Part shown: piece by piece, positions 53,793 to 64,000 of the stretch
Layout: every line of letters begins with the position of its first letter
Position numbering within the stretch: position 1 is the stretch's first letter
Notes under the pieces: generated by a model
The model's database searches: none
What the model was told of the DNA's origin: nothing
What the model saw: only the letters and a program-made list of their open reading frames with translations
Source of the DNA: Periconia sp. R9002
Lineage: Eukaryota > Ascomycota > Dothideomycetes > Pleosporales > Periconiaceae
Length of the DNA: 64,000 nucleotides
Reading direction: 5' to 3'
NCBI GenBank assembly: GCA_023627715.1
Contig: JAMAHW010000011.1
Span: forward strand, 248,001-312,000
Made by a program: the position numbers and the translations under genes

Positions 53793-54412
53793 TGGGAGTT
53801 TGGGGAAGTAGGTAGGCAGATCCGTATCAGGATTTAGCTTGGATATAGTCGACATGAGGTTAAACGACATTGTCGATGGATAATCTGGTTATGTGGAGAT
53901 GTCGGGAACGATCCGAGGGGCCAGGGCATGTGATGAAATGAACTGGTCTTTTTTCCTGGGATATGAGATTCTGTACTACGGAAGCGAATATAATGCATTG
54001 TGATATTTTCTATCTTCATATTCCTGTGTTTAAAATCGCGCTGTCGAATTATGTACGTACGTACATCAACCACACCACTCTACATACAAACTATACCCAA
54101 ACCAGCAACTCTCAACGCACATCACCTGCATCCGCAAATTAGAACCTGCTCAAACCATCGCAATCTCACACCAGTAAAAAAAACACACACCCCAAATTAG
54201 CAACTTACTTACCTGAGTTATGTCCCCATGTAGTAAATCCTCGACATCCCCACACCAATTCTCGCGCGAATGCCGTTGATGTACGTATGTAGACTAATTA
54301 ATCTTTGTGTTCAAGATTGGCGGGGTGATTCCTACGTATGTACATGACTATATAATAGCTACCGGCCATAAACCTACATCCCGCTTCTTTTTTTCCTCGA
54401 AAGAACGAGACA
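53793..54412. promoter_or_regulatory. Promoter side of the DJ-1-like gene with repeated TACGTA palindromes
   Basis: 620 bp. TGTACGTACGTACA (54052-54065) is a perfect 14-bp palindrome. Two related elements follow at 54279-54291 (GATGTACGTATGT) and 54333-54344 (TACGTATGTACA), the last about 70 bp before the start codon. They are candidate sites for one dimeric regulator. Confidence 0.5.
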
Positions 54413-55690
54413 ATGCGGACGTCCTTCCTCAACGCGCTCCTCCTCACCTTGATGGCAGGCTTCGCATCGACGGCGACGGGAACGGCGACGGGGAAGAGGG
54501 AGGGGAAGGTAGATGGAATGAGCGAAGAAGAGTTTCATCGATATAATGCTGGACGGAGGGTTAGTGTGGGTTATGTATGTGGCTATTCTTTTTTCTGATC
54601 GTTTGGTTTTTTTGTGCGGTGGAGGGATGGCGATGATACTTCTCCTTGGGAGAGGGGAGTTTTTCGAGGAACAGTTTTTCTTGTTCGTTCGATGTTTGAT
54701 AGGAGAAAGCTAATGGCTTTTTGGCGCAGTTGGTATATCCCGGCTTCACTCCTCTAGACGTCTTCGGACCCTTTGATTTTCTACAGAGGGTACGTACCAT
54801 CCCCCCTTCCATCACCAAGAACTCCATTTTAACCCTGCTCCGCACGAAGGTATCAGCAGACTACCCAATGACCCTCTCCACAATCTCCAAACACACGGGA
54901 CCCGTATCCTCTCTCAACCCCGCCTCCCCCAACACAATCTCCTGGTCCGTAGTCGCGACGCACGACACCGCCACCGCGCCCCCACTCGACCTCCTGATGG
55001 TGCCCGGTGGAGCGTCGCTTGGGAACGAGACGTGGATGTTTGAGTTTATAGCTAAGAGGTTTGAGGAGGCGCAGGTCGTGGCGAGTGTTTGCAGTGGGGC
55101 GGATAGTCTTGCGCGGGCGGGGGTTTTGGATGGGAAGAGGGCGACGACGAATAAGAGGACGTGGGAGGTGCAGACGAAAGGGGGGAAGGGGGTTGTGTGG
55201 GTGCCGTCGGCGAGGTGGGTGAGGGATGGGAAGGTGTGGAGTAGTTCGGGGGTTGCTGCTGGTAGGTTTTATATCTCGAGTTTTTTTCATCTTGTTCTCG
55301 CTATTGGGGTTGAACTATTTGGAGGGGTTCTACCTCGACAAAAACAAGATCCACTCTATATGGGAAGGGGATGGTAGTCTTTGTAGAGGCAGAAGAAGGG
55401 CGAAGGCTGGTTGACGAGAACTGACGACTATTCAGGCATGGACATGACATACGCGCTCTTAAAATATATGTACGGTAACGAGAAAATCGACATCCATTTC
55501 AATAACGCGGAGTACGCGCCTCATGTAAATCCGGATTGGGATCCGTACTCAAAAGTGTTCAAGGTAAGAAAAAGGTCGAGTGCGTGGCTGGCGCGATTTT
55601 TAAGGCTGATTTATTGTGTTTTCTTAGGTACCTGGGGCCAACTTTTCCGGGTCGTTTAAAGATGCTGTTGGACCGCTGGGGTATGATTGA
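54413..55690 (+). CDS. Secreted DJ-1/PfpI-family protein
   Basis: Five exons, 54413-54574, 54730-54789, 54850-55261, 55436-55563 and 55628-55690, encode 274 aa. An N-terminal signal peptide (TSFLNALLLTLMAGFAS, residues about 3-19) is followed by a DJ-1/PfpI domain: VYPGFTPLDVFGPFDFLQ, LDLLMVPGG, and the nucleophile elbow ASVCSGADSLARAG with Cys near 155. The family is a glutamine-amidotransferase-like fold including glyoxalases, isonitrile hydratases and proteases; the reaction is not predictable here. The 60-nt intron 2 keeps the frame, so retention would insert 20 residues. Introns 1 and 3 (155 and 174 nt) are long. The C-terminus is short, ending soon after VPGANFSGSF. Confidence 0.85.
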
Positions 55691-56617
55691 AAAGTTGCAT
55701 CGTCGGCTTGAGGACGAGAATTATGGTTCGTTTGTCGGTTCGGGGGATTTTGTGCCGGGGAGTTTTGAGTTCGAGATTTGGAGCTGGTTGGAAACGTGAA
55801 CGATAAGTGTAAGGTGGGGCCGCCATTATCCAAGAAAATAATGTGCATGTCAAATGGGTATTTCGACTCGAAATCGATCAAGAACACCTTGATTATCAGC
55901 AGAGCCTCAAGTTCTTGGCTGCAGGTTTGTGATTCAAGAATCGACCTGACTCGTGAGAACCTTTGCGCGTGTGGTTAAATTGATCGATCGATGACGCCGG
56001 ATTAGGAAAAAAGTCAACATTTTGGTCATCAAGCCCAGTCTTGAGGTGTCAATATCTGCACGCGACGTCACTCTCCCTATGGCATTATCGGGACCCTTGG
56101 TAAACTCGCAACGTGTTTCTCGCTTCGCGGTTACGCTTTGGCGATTGGAGAGTTTAGCAACTGTCGCCTGCATATGCAGAGATGCTTCATACTCTACGCG
56201 ACCTCCCCGTAATATCTTAATCTAGTATTTTGCGACTGACTCTTCGAATCATAGCTTGATATAAGTGCTCGGGTTGGATAGCCCCGATCCTGCAACTGGC
56301 TTTAATCACCTGCACAAATGCGCACAAAGAAGGCAACCATTTTTAAACGGTCGAGGGTCGTATTTGGAAGCGCTAGTCCTTTTATATGAGCTGTCTTTCC
56401 CGTTCAGATAGATCCGCTGCAGAATCTTGGCCTTGGTCTTTTACCGAAAGACGTCATGCTACATAGGATTCCGCCCCCAGGTAAGTTGGACGGCACACCA
56501 TTCGGAAAGGATCGTACATGCTCGGGGTAGAAATATGAGTAGTAGAACAGCAGGTATCCCCCAAATTAACTATTCGAGACGAAGGTCAGCTTTTGGGCAG
56601 TGCGAAAAATCGCAGAG
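55691..56617. other. Intergenic between DJ-1-like and membrane-protein genes
   Basis: 927 bp with only short frames. A possible upstream exon of the next gene around 56430-56560 could not be linked by convincing splice sites. Confidence 0.45.
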
Positions 56618-58223
56618 ATGACTGCCACCAACTCCACACAATTCCCATCCGACATTTCTGTGTTCGATTTTAATGTTGCTGGGATCAAGAACGACACCTG
56701 CAACCCCCTCGCCAGTTGGACTGCTGGGTGGTTACTCTCCGATGGCCTGGAATTCCTGTATCCAAGTACTTCGATCATAGTCATGGAGGCACTCCAACAT
56801 TACTGGGACCGCCAGGACCCAAAATCCGAACCAAGCCTTCTAGAATTATATGAATGGTTTTCGAATCAAACGAACCTCCAGAATCAATTCATTGGGAAGG
56901 CGCTAAATACGAGTGTTTCGCCGGAGTGTGCTCCACACTTCTGTCCAAAGCTGCCGTGGATGGGTGTTTCTGATTTAGCTGGGCGTGGGGTCAGTTGAGC
57001 TGCTTTTGCGAAATGGAAGGGGTCTTTCTGACTTGCAGTAGATGATCGCTACGTATTTCATCCAGTGCGGCCTAGTAACTCTGTTCTTCGCAATACACGC
57101 CGCCTCCCGATTTGGCTGGAAACCTCATAAACGCACACAATGGGGCCGAATTCTCATAGCCGTACAAGAGTCTTCTCGTCCTTTCCTCGACGCGACGTTG
57201 CTGTTTTCCATAGCTCTAAGCCTCGCTGCTCTCGGCACGCTCTCACGTTTCAATGCTCAAGAGCGCGAAACAACCACCTTGACCACTTCGTCCGTCTACA
57301 TCGCTCTTTACGGTGTATTCCCTGCTATCGTGCTACACAGCTGCGCTGCTCCTCATCTCCGGCGTCGTCATGGGAGGAGATATTTATGGACATTCATCGC
57401 GATATTGACGATCGTTGTGGGGACCATGTATTTTATCAGTACTCAGAGGTCACCTCCATCGCAAGTTGATGACCTGCGGATGAAGCTACGAGAGGAATCT
57501 GAATGGCACGATTTGATTAACCATCTAAAAACAAGGTTTCAGAATGACAAGGACGATCAGCTCAAATGGGAAATGCTATGTCTAAATCGAGACGGAGTTT
57601 GGGTTGGCTTTGGAGCAATTACGGGGCAGGCGAGCTTTCTTGTCATCTCAGCAGTCTTGTCTCTAACCTTCGTCACCAACATTTTCCGAATCCCTTTTCT
57701 GTCCAGCGAGAGGAGAAATTTCCTTAAGAGACTCCGCCAACATTGGTGGATGATTTCCGCGACTGTAACAACAGTCATCATGTGGGCCAGCATCATCCTA
57801 TTCTTCATTCTTCGCAAACTCATGAACAACTATACGGGCGATACCAATCAAGATGAGAAGTGGACATTCGGGCAGATTTTAGCGACTGCGACGTGGGCGC
57901 CTGTACTGATGGAGGTCTTCATAATCTGGCGCGAAGGGCCAGAGAAGGGCTTGAGTGGACTTATGAGCGATCGCTTCGAAGTCTACGAAGTCGCCGATTT
58001 GGGGGGAGAGCGGGTTATTAAGAGTACCACGCATCTTCCGATTGAGGGCGTACATGATTCTGGAGATGGCGAGATACAAATTTCTGTTACTTCTCCCATC
58101 TTGTCTGACCATGGGAATCTGAGTGATTCTACTGTTATGGAATCATTGGGCGGTGAGGAAATGCAGGGACCGCCTGCAAATGACGATGTCGCGCAAAATG
58201 AAAAGCGGCGGCACACTGATTAA
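56618..58223 (+). CDS. Multi-pass membrane protein of unknown function
   Basis: Two exons, 56618-56989 and 57042-58223, encode 517 aa; the 52-nt intron has a GTCAGT donor, CTGAC branch and TAG acceptor. The N-terminal 120 residues are probably extracellular, with four Cys and several N-x-S/T sites. Then come hydrophobic segments at about 127-143 (FIQCGLVTLFFAIHAAS), 170-190, 202-225, 235-253, 310-335 (ITGQASFLVISAVLSLTFVT), 360-385 and 405-425. The last 90 residues are acidic and cytosolic-type. It resembles a family of fungal membrane proteins without assigned role. A receptor- or transporter-like topology is possible, but no signature is present. Confidence 0.75.
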
Positions 58224-58378
58224 GGTACTTTTCCATAGTTTTCCATGTTATTATGACACATGAATTATGCAGGCAACGGAATGATGGCACGGTTTCATAA
58301 ATATTGCATGGCTAGTACAGCTGTCTTGTTTTATTCTGCTTAATATATCCGTACTTCCTGCGCATTCCAACGAACATT

Positions 58379-59536
58379 TCAAATTGCGGACCTCACACGA
58401 ACCGGGCTCTTAAACCCATCTTCCTGTAGTTTCAAAATGGGCTTTAATGCGTGCGGTTGCACACGCTCCCAGAGACTTCCTAGCCCAGCCTTTCTTCCCC
58501 TCTCGTCCTCACGCCTGAAATATTCCTCCGCAGAATGAATCCTGCCCGGATGTATCTTGTCCAAAAGCGCGTAGTCTCGTCTCAGAAACCCAGAATCACG
58601 TCTAGCGTGCCGCCAAACATTCCAGAAGCCTGTAAAATTGTCCTTGAAAGACATTGTTGCCGGGTCGTCGATGTCCGCTGAATACCCGGCGGGGCGATCA
58701 GCTCGAGCTGCTAGAGGACCTTTGGTCCAGAATGTCTCAAAATCAATGTCGATGAAGCGAGCAGGTTGACCGGTAACCTTGGTGAAAGCAGCAGCGAGGT
58801 CATCGTATTTGATATGGTCAATGGCTACTTGGAGGTCCATGCCGTTGCTTTCATTCGGATGATCGAAAAGCCAGCGCACATAATGCCCGCAATCATCCAA
58901 AGAAACGTGTGCGACGGCACCCTCTTTCGTGAGTGGTACTCTCCAAGTGACAGCATCTCTTCCTTCCTCATTCTTTTCGATTGTCGGAGTCATTATGGTC
59001 ATACTTGCAATAGTCATCTCGATGTACGGACCGGTAGTGAAGAGCGCTACTCCCATGGCTTTGGACGAAGTCTTTGATGCCTGCGCACCCTGTAAAAGTA
59101 TCCACTCTCCAATCCTTCCTTTTCCATCATAGTGTCCCGAGCGAAATTTCGGATCGTACCCACTGAGCTTGTAGCTGTAATCGAGATTCCCGTATACAAA
59201 GAAGTGTATTCCTCGGTCTTGCACAGCAAGTTCGTATGCCCGAATAGCCCAATAAGTCTCCCCTTTCTCGCCCACGTTGAATCCATCCAGATTCACGAAC
59301 GCAGAATCGCAGCCACTGTAGCCTTTGCGTAGAGCTTCCTCGTCAGTGAAGGTTCCTTCGACAAGCTCGACGTTCTTGCCCAAAGCTTGGAGTGATTTCG
59401 CTCGTGCTGAATTGATGTCGCGCGTTAAAACCCGAACGCTATATTTGCCGTCGGAAACGAGATCGCGAATGACGGGGATACCTTGGGCACCAGTCCCGCC
59501 AATGATGAAAATTTTTGTAAATGATGGAATAGACAT
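58379..59536 (-). CDS. NmrA-like NAD(P)-binding family protein
   Basis: A single exon of 385 aa from ATG at 59536. The Rossmann start IFIIGGTGAQGIPVIRDLV carries the GGTGxxG nucleotide-binding motif (about 12-19), and RVLTRD after the second strand favours NADP-type binding. Then come NmrA-like features (GKNVELVEGTFTDEEALRKG, FFVYGNLDYSYKLSGYDPKF, where YxxxK is replaced). The NmrA family includes the nitrogen-repression regulator NmrA, isoflavone-reductase-like enzymes and stress sensors. This gene is probably a stand-alone redox sensor or reductase; no substrate is indicated. It is convergent with the membrane-protein gene (155 bp between stops). Confidence 0.88.
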   Translation of the reverse strand: MSIPSFTKIFIIGGTGAQGIPVIRDLVSDGKYSVRVLTRDINSARAKSLQALGKNVELVEGTFTDEEALRKGYSGCDSAFVNLDGFNVGEKGETYWAIRAYELAVQDRGIHFFVYGNLDYSYKLSGYDPKFRSGHYDGKGRIGEWILLQGAQASKTSSKAMGVALFTTGPYIEMTIASMTIMTPTIEKNEEGRDAVTWRVPLTKEGAVAHVSLDDCGHYVRWLFDHPNESNGMDLQVAIDHIKYDDLAAAFTKVTGQPARFIDIDFETFWTKGPLAARADRPAGYSADIDDPATMSFKDNFTGFWNVWRHARRDSGFLRRDYALLDKIHPGRIHSAEEYFRREDERGRKAGLGSLWERVQPHALKPILKLQEDGFKSPVRVRSAI

Positions 59537-60295
59537 GGTAATGTATGGTTGTTTTTAATACTCCTGATTCTCTACTCAATGCCGCACTTTTATGGATTTG
59601 GTGTATGAATAATCGAAAAAGGATTGCCGGACCGCAATGTGTGGATTACTCAACAGGAGACCTTCATGTCGTGCGCGATTACATAAAAATGTAGATGCCT
59701 CGGGTACACTTATATGAATGTAACTGAATCACTACTAATCATGGCGGCTAGGTGGAGGCTAGGTAGAGGCTAAGTGCAACTATAAACCCAGACTTACAGA
59801 TATTGAGCGTTGAACTGAACAGCCTTAAGCTCTAGTGTTATCCAAATACTTGGCGCTAGAAAGCAGTTTTTCGTATCAGGTAGCACAGTCCAACCCTGAT
59901 AGTCTAAGTAGCCATGAATGGAGGAAATTAAAATCTAACCACCACAAAGTATTGACTACTTGCCATATCAACAACAGATGAACTTTCATTTCAAAGCTCT
60001 TTTACGAAAACCTTTTTCGAATACCTTTTTAGCCTTTTTTTAAGCTAGGCCTAGGCAGCCTGGGTACTATACTCTACTATTTCAAGTATCTAAAACTTAT
60101 GAACTTTCACAATAACGTCATCTGTAAGATAGGGATGAAACCAAAAGACATCAGTCACTATGAAAGGATATGTACACTTTGAGGAACAACCCCATTCTAC
60201 GTTGTATGCAGATTGAGTCCAGCTCCACATTTCCGCCGTAAAAAGCAATTCATTTATGAAAAGCCAGACCTATAGCAGTATTCCAGCGTTTTCCA
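59537..60295. other. AT-rich intergenic stretch with short GGCTAGGT repeats
   Basis: 759 bp. It contains GGCTAGGTGGAGGCTAGGTAGAGGCTAAG (59745-59773, three imperfect copies of AGGCTAGGTGG) and a long T-run followed by GCTAGGCCTAGGC, a near-palindrome (about 60042-60057). It looks like worn repeat or transposon DNA, but no ends can be defined. Confidence 0.4.
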
Positions 60296-60922
60296 TCATA
60301 TGACCACCCTTTGACTCTCTGAAAACTGTGAAATGACCTCAGAGACCAGGGGGCACTTATCTAAACCATCTATGTTCAACTTCTGCGGATTGCAATATCT
60401 TACGTCTACATGACATTCACGAGGGTCCTGCAGATATGCATCATACTCCTGAAACCATTGACCAATTTCCTCAAATATCTCCATAGGTCCGTATATAGTG
60501 ATATCCAAATCACAATGACAGCGATCCAGATTAGAAGTGTTCGTGGATCGCTTGCTCAGGTTTTCAGAGAGCAGAATGCATGAGACGAAAAGTGACAGGG
60601 CTGGCTCCGAGAGGAGGCCATCCATCATGTTTTTGAACTTAGGAGATATTGATCCTTGTACTCCAGACTTCTCCGAGCTGAAACGATCGGCAGAGTCTAA
60701 TTGGACATGGAAGACTGTGCCAAGGGCGGTTCCCAAATCACATGTTCCATGAACACAATTGATCTGCGACATAATTGTGAGTACTGCTTCAAAATTCACT
60801 CTATCACGACTCACCCTCCCGAAACAGACCAAGTTTGCGGAATCATGGCCAGACAAGCTAGGCTTACTCGTCTCCATCGAAGTGTTCTGAGACGCGACCA
60901 CGTTATTGTTCATCGGATCCAT
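60296..60922 (-). CDS. Stand-alone copy of the N-terminal region of fungal SNF2-type helicases
   Basis: Two exons, 60922-60815 and 60763-60296, encode 191 aa. The 51-nt intron (GTGAGT...TCGCAG) keeps the frame, so retention would give 208 aa. The run ITIYGPMEIFEEIGQWFQEY, then AYLQDPRECHVDVRYCNPQK, matches what I know as the N-terminal segment preceding the helicase core in Rad5/HLTF-like SNF2 proteins of filamentous fungi. No Walker or DEAH helicase motifs follow; the frame stops after SESQRVVI. So this is a truncated relic with an open frame, or a small orphan protein. Adjacent to an NLR gene. Confidence 0.65.
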   Translation of the reverse strand: MDPMNNNVVASQNTSMETSKPSLSGHDSANLVCFGRVSRDRVNFEAVLTIMSQINCVHGTCDLGTALGTVFHVQLDSADRFSSEKSGVQGSISPKFKNMMDGLLSEPALSLFVSCILLSENLSKRSTNTSNLDRCHCDLDITIYGPMEIFEEIGQWFQEYDAYLQDPRECHVDVRYCNPQKLNIDGLDKCPLVSEVISQFSESQRVVI

Positions 60923-61259
60923 TGCATGAGTGTTTTGATTAATTTTGAAGGAAGAATCAAAATAGCCTATGTGGATGCGGAGGGATTTGTAGATAGTTCT
61001 CGCCTGCTGGTCAGATGGGTGATGATGGTGGGGCCAAAATCATGGTTGTTTATCCCAGCTCGACGTGATGCACCTCTTAGTCATCCCAGGGAGCCAGGCA
61101 TCTCTTGCTCGTATAACCCCACTTCGACACCGTAGACTTTCCTGTCATCGCCTTCAACCTATTCAACCTTCCGAATGTTCGGCTTTCAACAACCTCGTCG
61201 TGATAAAGTGTGATTACCTACTCCTACCTCTGTTCAGCCGAGCGATACCGCCCGCCAGT
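60923..61259. promoter_or_regulatory. Divergent region between SNF2-N fragment and NLR gene
   Basis: 337 bp between two starts that face away from each other. The NLR frame is open for 65 codons upstream of its ATG, but without another ATG. Confidence 0.5.
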
Positions 61260-64000
61260 ATGGCAGACGTGGGCCCAGGCGTGTTCGATTCCGCCAGAAG
61301 AACGGCGCAAGAGGCGTTCGAAGAGTTTGAGCAAACTATAACCCCAGAAGATCTACAAGAAATGCGTGTTTACACTACTTTGCCACACGTCTGGAAAGTA
61401 GCGGCCGAAATCGAGGCACAGTTAGCAGCGAAAGATTTACTGCGCAATATGCGTCGCCTGGCGCCATTATTTGAGGGTTTGGATTACTACGCAAAAGCGG
61501 CTGAACTGCTTTTCTCCAGAACCGCCTTTCTATCCTGGATCTGGGCACCGATCCCAATGCTGCTCAGCCTTACCTCTACACATATAGAGATTTTCGAGAA
61601 AATTTTGAAAGGCTATAGTTCCATCGGCCAAAGGTTTGCAAATTTTATACTCATCAGCGCCTCGATGCTTAACAATGATGGATACTCCCAGTATATATTA
61701 GCTGCGCTGTATGGCGATATGCTTCATGTTCACATGCATTTCTATTCGTTTGTTAGATGCCCTCGTAAGACCACTGGCACCAAGACTTTCTGGTCGATTG
61801 CGGCTAATAGTAACTTAGATTGGGATTTACTGTTCCATAGATCTTGGGAACGCTTTCAGAGACGTCTCGATCACATCCTTGAATGTATGGATTATAGTAT
61901 TCCGAAGAACCATATTCCGATTGCAAGCAAGGACAGGGCGAAAAGGATGATTGAGGTGCAACAAATGCGAATAGTGAGCCTTGATCGTTTGGAACGCGAG
62001 GAGATGCACGATACTGATGTAAAATACCGTGCCATATTGTCTTGGCTCCATTACGACGAAACACGGCAACTATCTTTGTACGAATCTATCCACCTACAGG
62101 GCTCGAGATACGCTGGTACCTGCGACTGGATTAGAAATCAGGCGACAGTGCGCGCCTGGCTTCAGAAGAATCCCGAACCATCGTTGATATGGCTCCGGGG
62201 TAGCCTTGGGATGAGCAAGAGCACTCTATCAGCTGAAATCATCAATCACCTACATTCAACTAGCATGAACGTGGTACATCATTTCTGCGTTCGCTCATAT
62301 GCCGAATCAACGAGTTATGATTCCATTTTGAAATCTTTAATAAGTCAATTACTTCGCATCAATGATCAGTTGGTTGCCCACGTATATCACATGTATGTCA
62401 ACAAAGAGCCGCTCTCTATACCTAACCTCGAAAACATTTTACAACTACTTGCCATATGTCAGGCGGGGAATCCCTCCGAGGTGCGATACCTCTGGATAGT
62501 GCTTGATGGGCTGGATGAGTGCGATGCATCGAAGGTATCTCAAATCTTCAATCTTTTCAAACGTCTCGAGGCCCCAGTTTTCTCACAGCAGAGAATAATC
62601 TGCAAAATGATGATTTCAAGTCGATTTTCCGCGGTTTTGGCGGATCATATGCAAGGAGGAGAAGTTGTCAGTCTATATAACGAAAAGGAATCTCTCTGCG
62701 AAGCCATTCGAATCTACTCTAGACAACGGTTCCAATCCATGTGGGGTAGCAGAGATGATGATCGGGATCTCGACGGGTTAATAAGCGTGATAGAAAAGAG
62801 GTCCGACAGTGAGTCTATATTCCTCCTCTCAGTGGACATTGTGAATTTATACTGTTTGAGCTTCAGAGTGTGCCACATTCGGGCATCTACCGAAAACTGT
62901 TCAACTTACATCACAACAGGCATGTTTCTCTATGCTCGTTTTGTCTTGGTAAGTAGGCATCTACAAGCCTCCTCTCATTCTCTTAGATACTCTCACGGTA
63001 TGCATTGTTCTACTTCCATGGGACGCTAATTGCAACCAAATCGTGTAGGATCAGCTGGAGACGGACGTTTTCGACACGCATGAACAATTAGAGATTTCTT
63101 TGTTGCGTAGGATACCTCGAAAACTCGAGGAGCTGTAAGTCTATCTCCACAGTTCTCAAAATTGAGGTGCTCATACTTCCGCCAGCTACAAATCCATCAT
63201 CACTCGATCACTAGCGTTTTCGGATGGTCGGACGGTACGTAAGTCCTAGTGCGAAAATCCGCCTTTGTTAGGAAATATAGCACTTAGGTGATGAGAAAAC
63301 CTATCAGTGATTTAAACAGGCCCATGTTTCCATGGCATTCTCGATGTCACAGCTTCTTCCTTACTCAGTGACTGACAAGACTATGATTGTCTAGAGAAAG
63401 CAAGTCAAATCGGCCTTTAGCTGGATTGCAGTTGCGCATCAGCCTCTCAAGAGATATGAATTGTTATCTGCCGTATCATTTGAAAGAGACTCTCATGTCG
63501 GTAATTCAGAATCAGCATCGATTCTCAAATTCTGTAGCCCTTTTGCAGAAGAGACACGGGATCTTACATGGAATATTGCCCATTCTTCCATGAAAGAGTA
63601 AGTAGCTCTCTACGGTTATGATTCGTCACGAGTTTACTAACGAGTTTTCAAGTTTTTTACTCACATCCGAGTTGGAACTCACTGCATCCCAGGCACATGA
63701 TAAACACGGTATGTATGTCGCCGGTTCATGGACAAAAAAGTCTTGATTGGCTAGAATAAGGCTCTGTCATCTTTCCAAAGTAAAACGGCTTTATCGAAAA
63801 GATTCGGACTCTGTGCATACGAACTAATTAAATTGGTATGTTTCAGGCATCGCTTTGATCAGGTGCTTGATCTCTGGAATTCAGAATCTTCGAGAATGGG
63901 GCTATTTTCCTTCGAGTCGCATCATAGTACATGCTTCGCTTTTGTAAGAGTCACTAGATGTTTGTTTAACTGTATCTTTACTCATGTTACTCTTCATTTA
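61260..64000 (+). CDS. NACHT-domain NLR-like protein, runs off the right edge
   Basis: Exons inferred: 61260-62808, 62920-62948, 63049-63134, 63186-63234 and 63395-63596, then unresolved. The N-terminal 170 residues match the helical domain common in fungal NACHT proteins (FLSWIWAPIPMLLSL, then HIEIFEKILKGYSSIGQRFA). The NACHT starts at WLRGSLGMSKSTLSAE (about 311-327) and has Walker B LWIVLDGLDECD (about 411-421). Sensor/winged-helix parts follow across introns (SMFLYARFVL, SAFSWIAVAHQPLKR). In the P-loop GSLGMSKS the invariant Gly before Lys is Ser. Such STAND proteins act in fungal self/non-self recognition and cell death. Repeats (ankyrin, WD or TPR), if any, lie outside the window. Confidence 0.82.

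Overview
The window looks like nuclear DNA of a filamentous ascomycete (Pezizomycotina, most likely a leotiomycete; this placement is inferred from gene content). Protein genes carry short introns, mostly 45-65 nt, with GTAAGT/GTATGT donors, CTAAC/CTGAC-like branch sites and CAG/TAG acceptors. Rebuilding exons across these introns gives intact proteins of known fungal families. Gene density is high from 33.9 to 58 kb and lower on the left and in 29.9-33.9 kb.

Layout. 1-2.9 kb: a non-protein-coding host gene on the + strand whose successive introns each carry one C/D-box snoRNA (12 whole candidates plus one cut by the window edge). 2.9-10.6 kb: gene-poor, with a scrambled RBM39/Rsd1-type splicing-factor pseudogene, a U6 snRNA gene with TATA box and downstream B box, and a decayed Ty3/gypsy reverse-transcriptase piece. 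10.6-25.1 kb: a PD-(D/E)XK nuclease-like gene, a coiled-coil gene of unknown function, an Hsp70-type ATPase with an acidic repeat N-terminus, a cytochrome P450, two small membrane-protein genes and one unknown gene. 26.4-29.9 kb: a calpain-type protease with a Gly/Tyr/Asn repeat tail. 33.9-53.8 kb: a housekeeping block with a membrane protein, TFB3/MAT1 (TFIIH/CAK), a URI1/Bud27 prefoldin-like protein, an ataxin-10 family protein carrying an HMG-box-like insert, HBS1 with an embedded alternative SKI7-like exon, an Ala/Pro-rich protein, the PP2A activator PTPA, a nuclear-type protein and a SAP-domain tail-anchored protein. 54.4-64 kb: an accessory block with a secreted DJ-1/PfpI-like protein, a multi-pass membrane protein, an NmrA-like protein, a short protein matching only the N-terminal region of fungal SNF2 helicases, and a NACHT/NLR gene that runs off the right edge.

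RNA metabolism recurs: snoRNA production, U6, a splicing-factor pseudogene and HBS1/SKI7 surveillance. The genes do not form one operon-like unit. Several pairs (coiled-coil/Hsp70, TFB3/URI1, PTPA/nuclear protein) are divergent and probably share promoter regions. Exon coordinates were worked out by hand from splice signals and reading-frame continuity. Every multi-exon model with complete ends sums to a multiple of three, but none is confirmed by transcripts.
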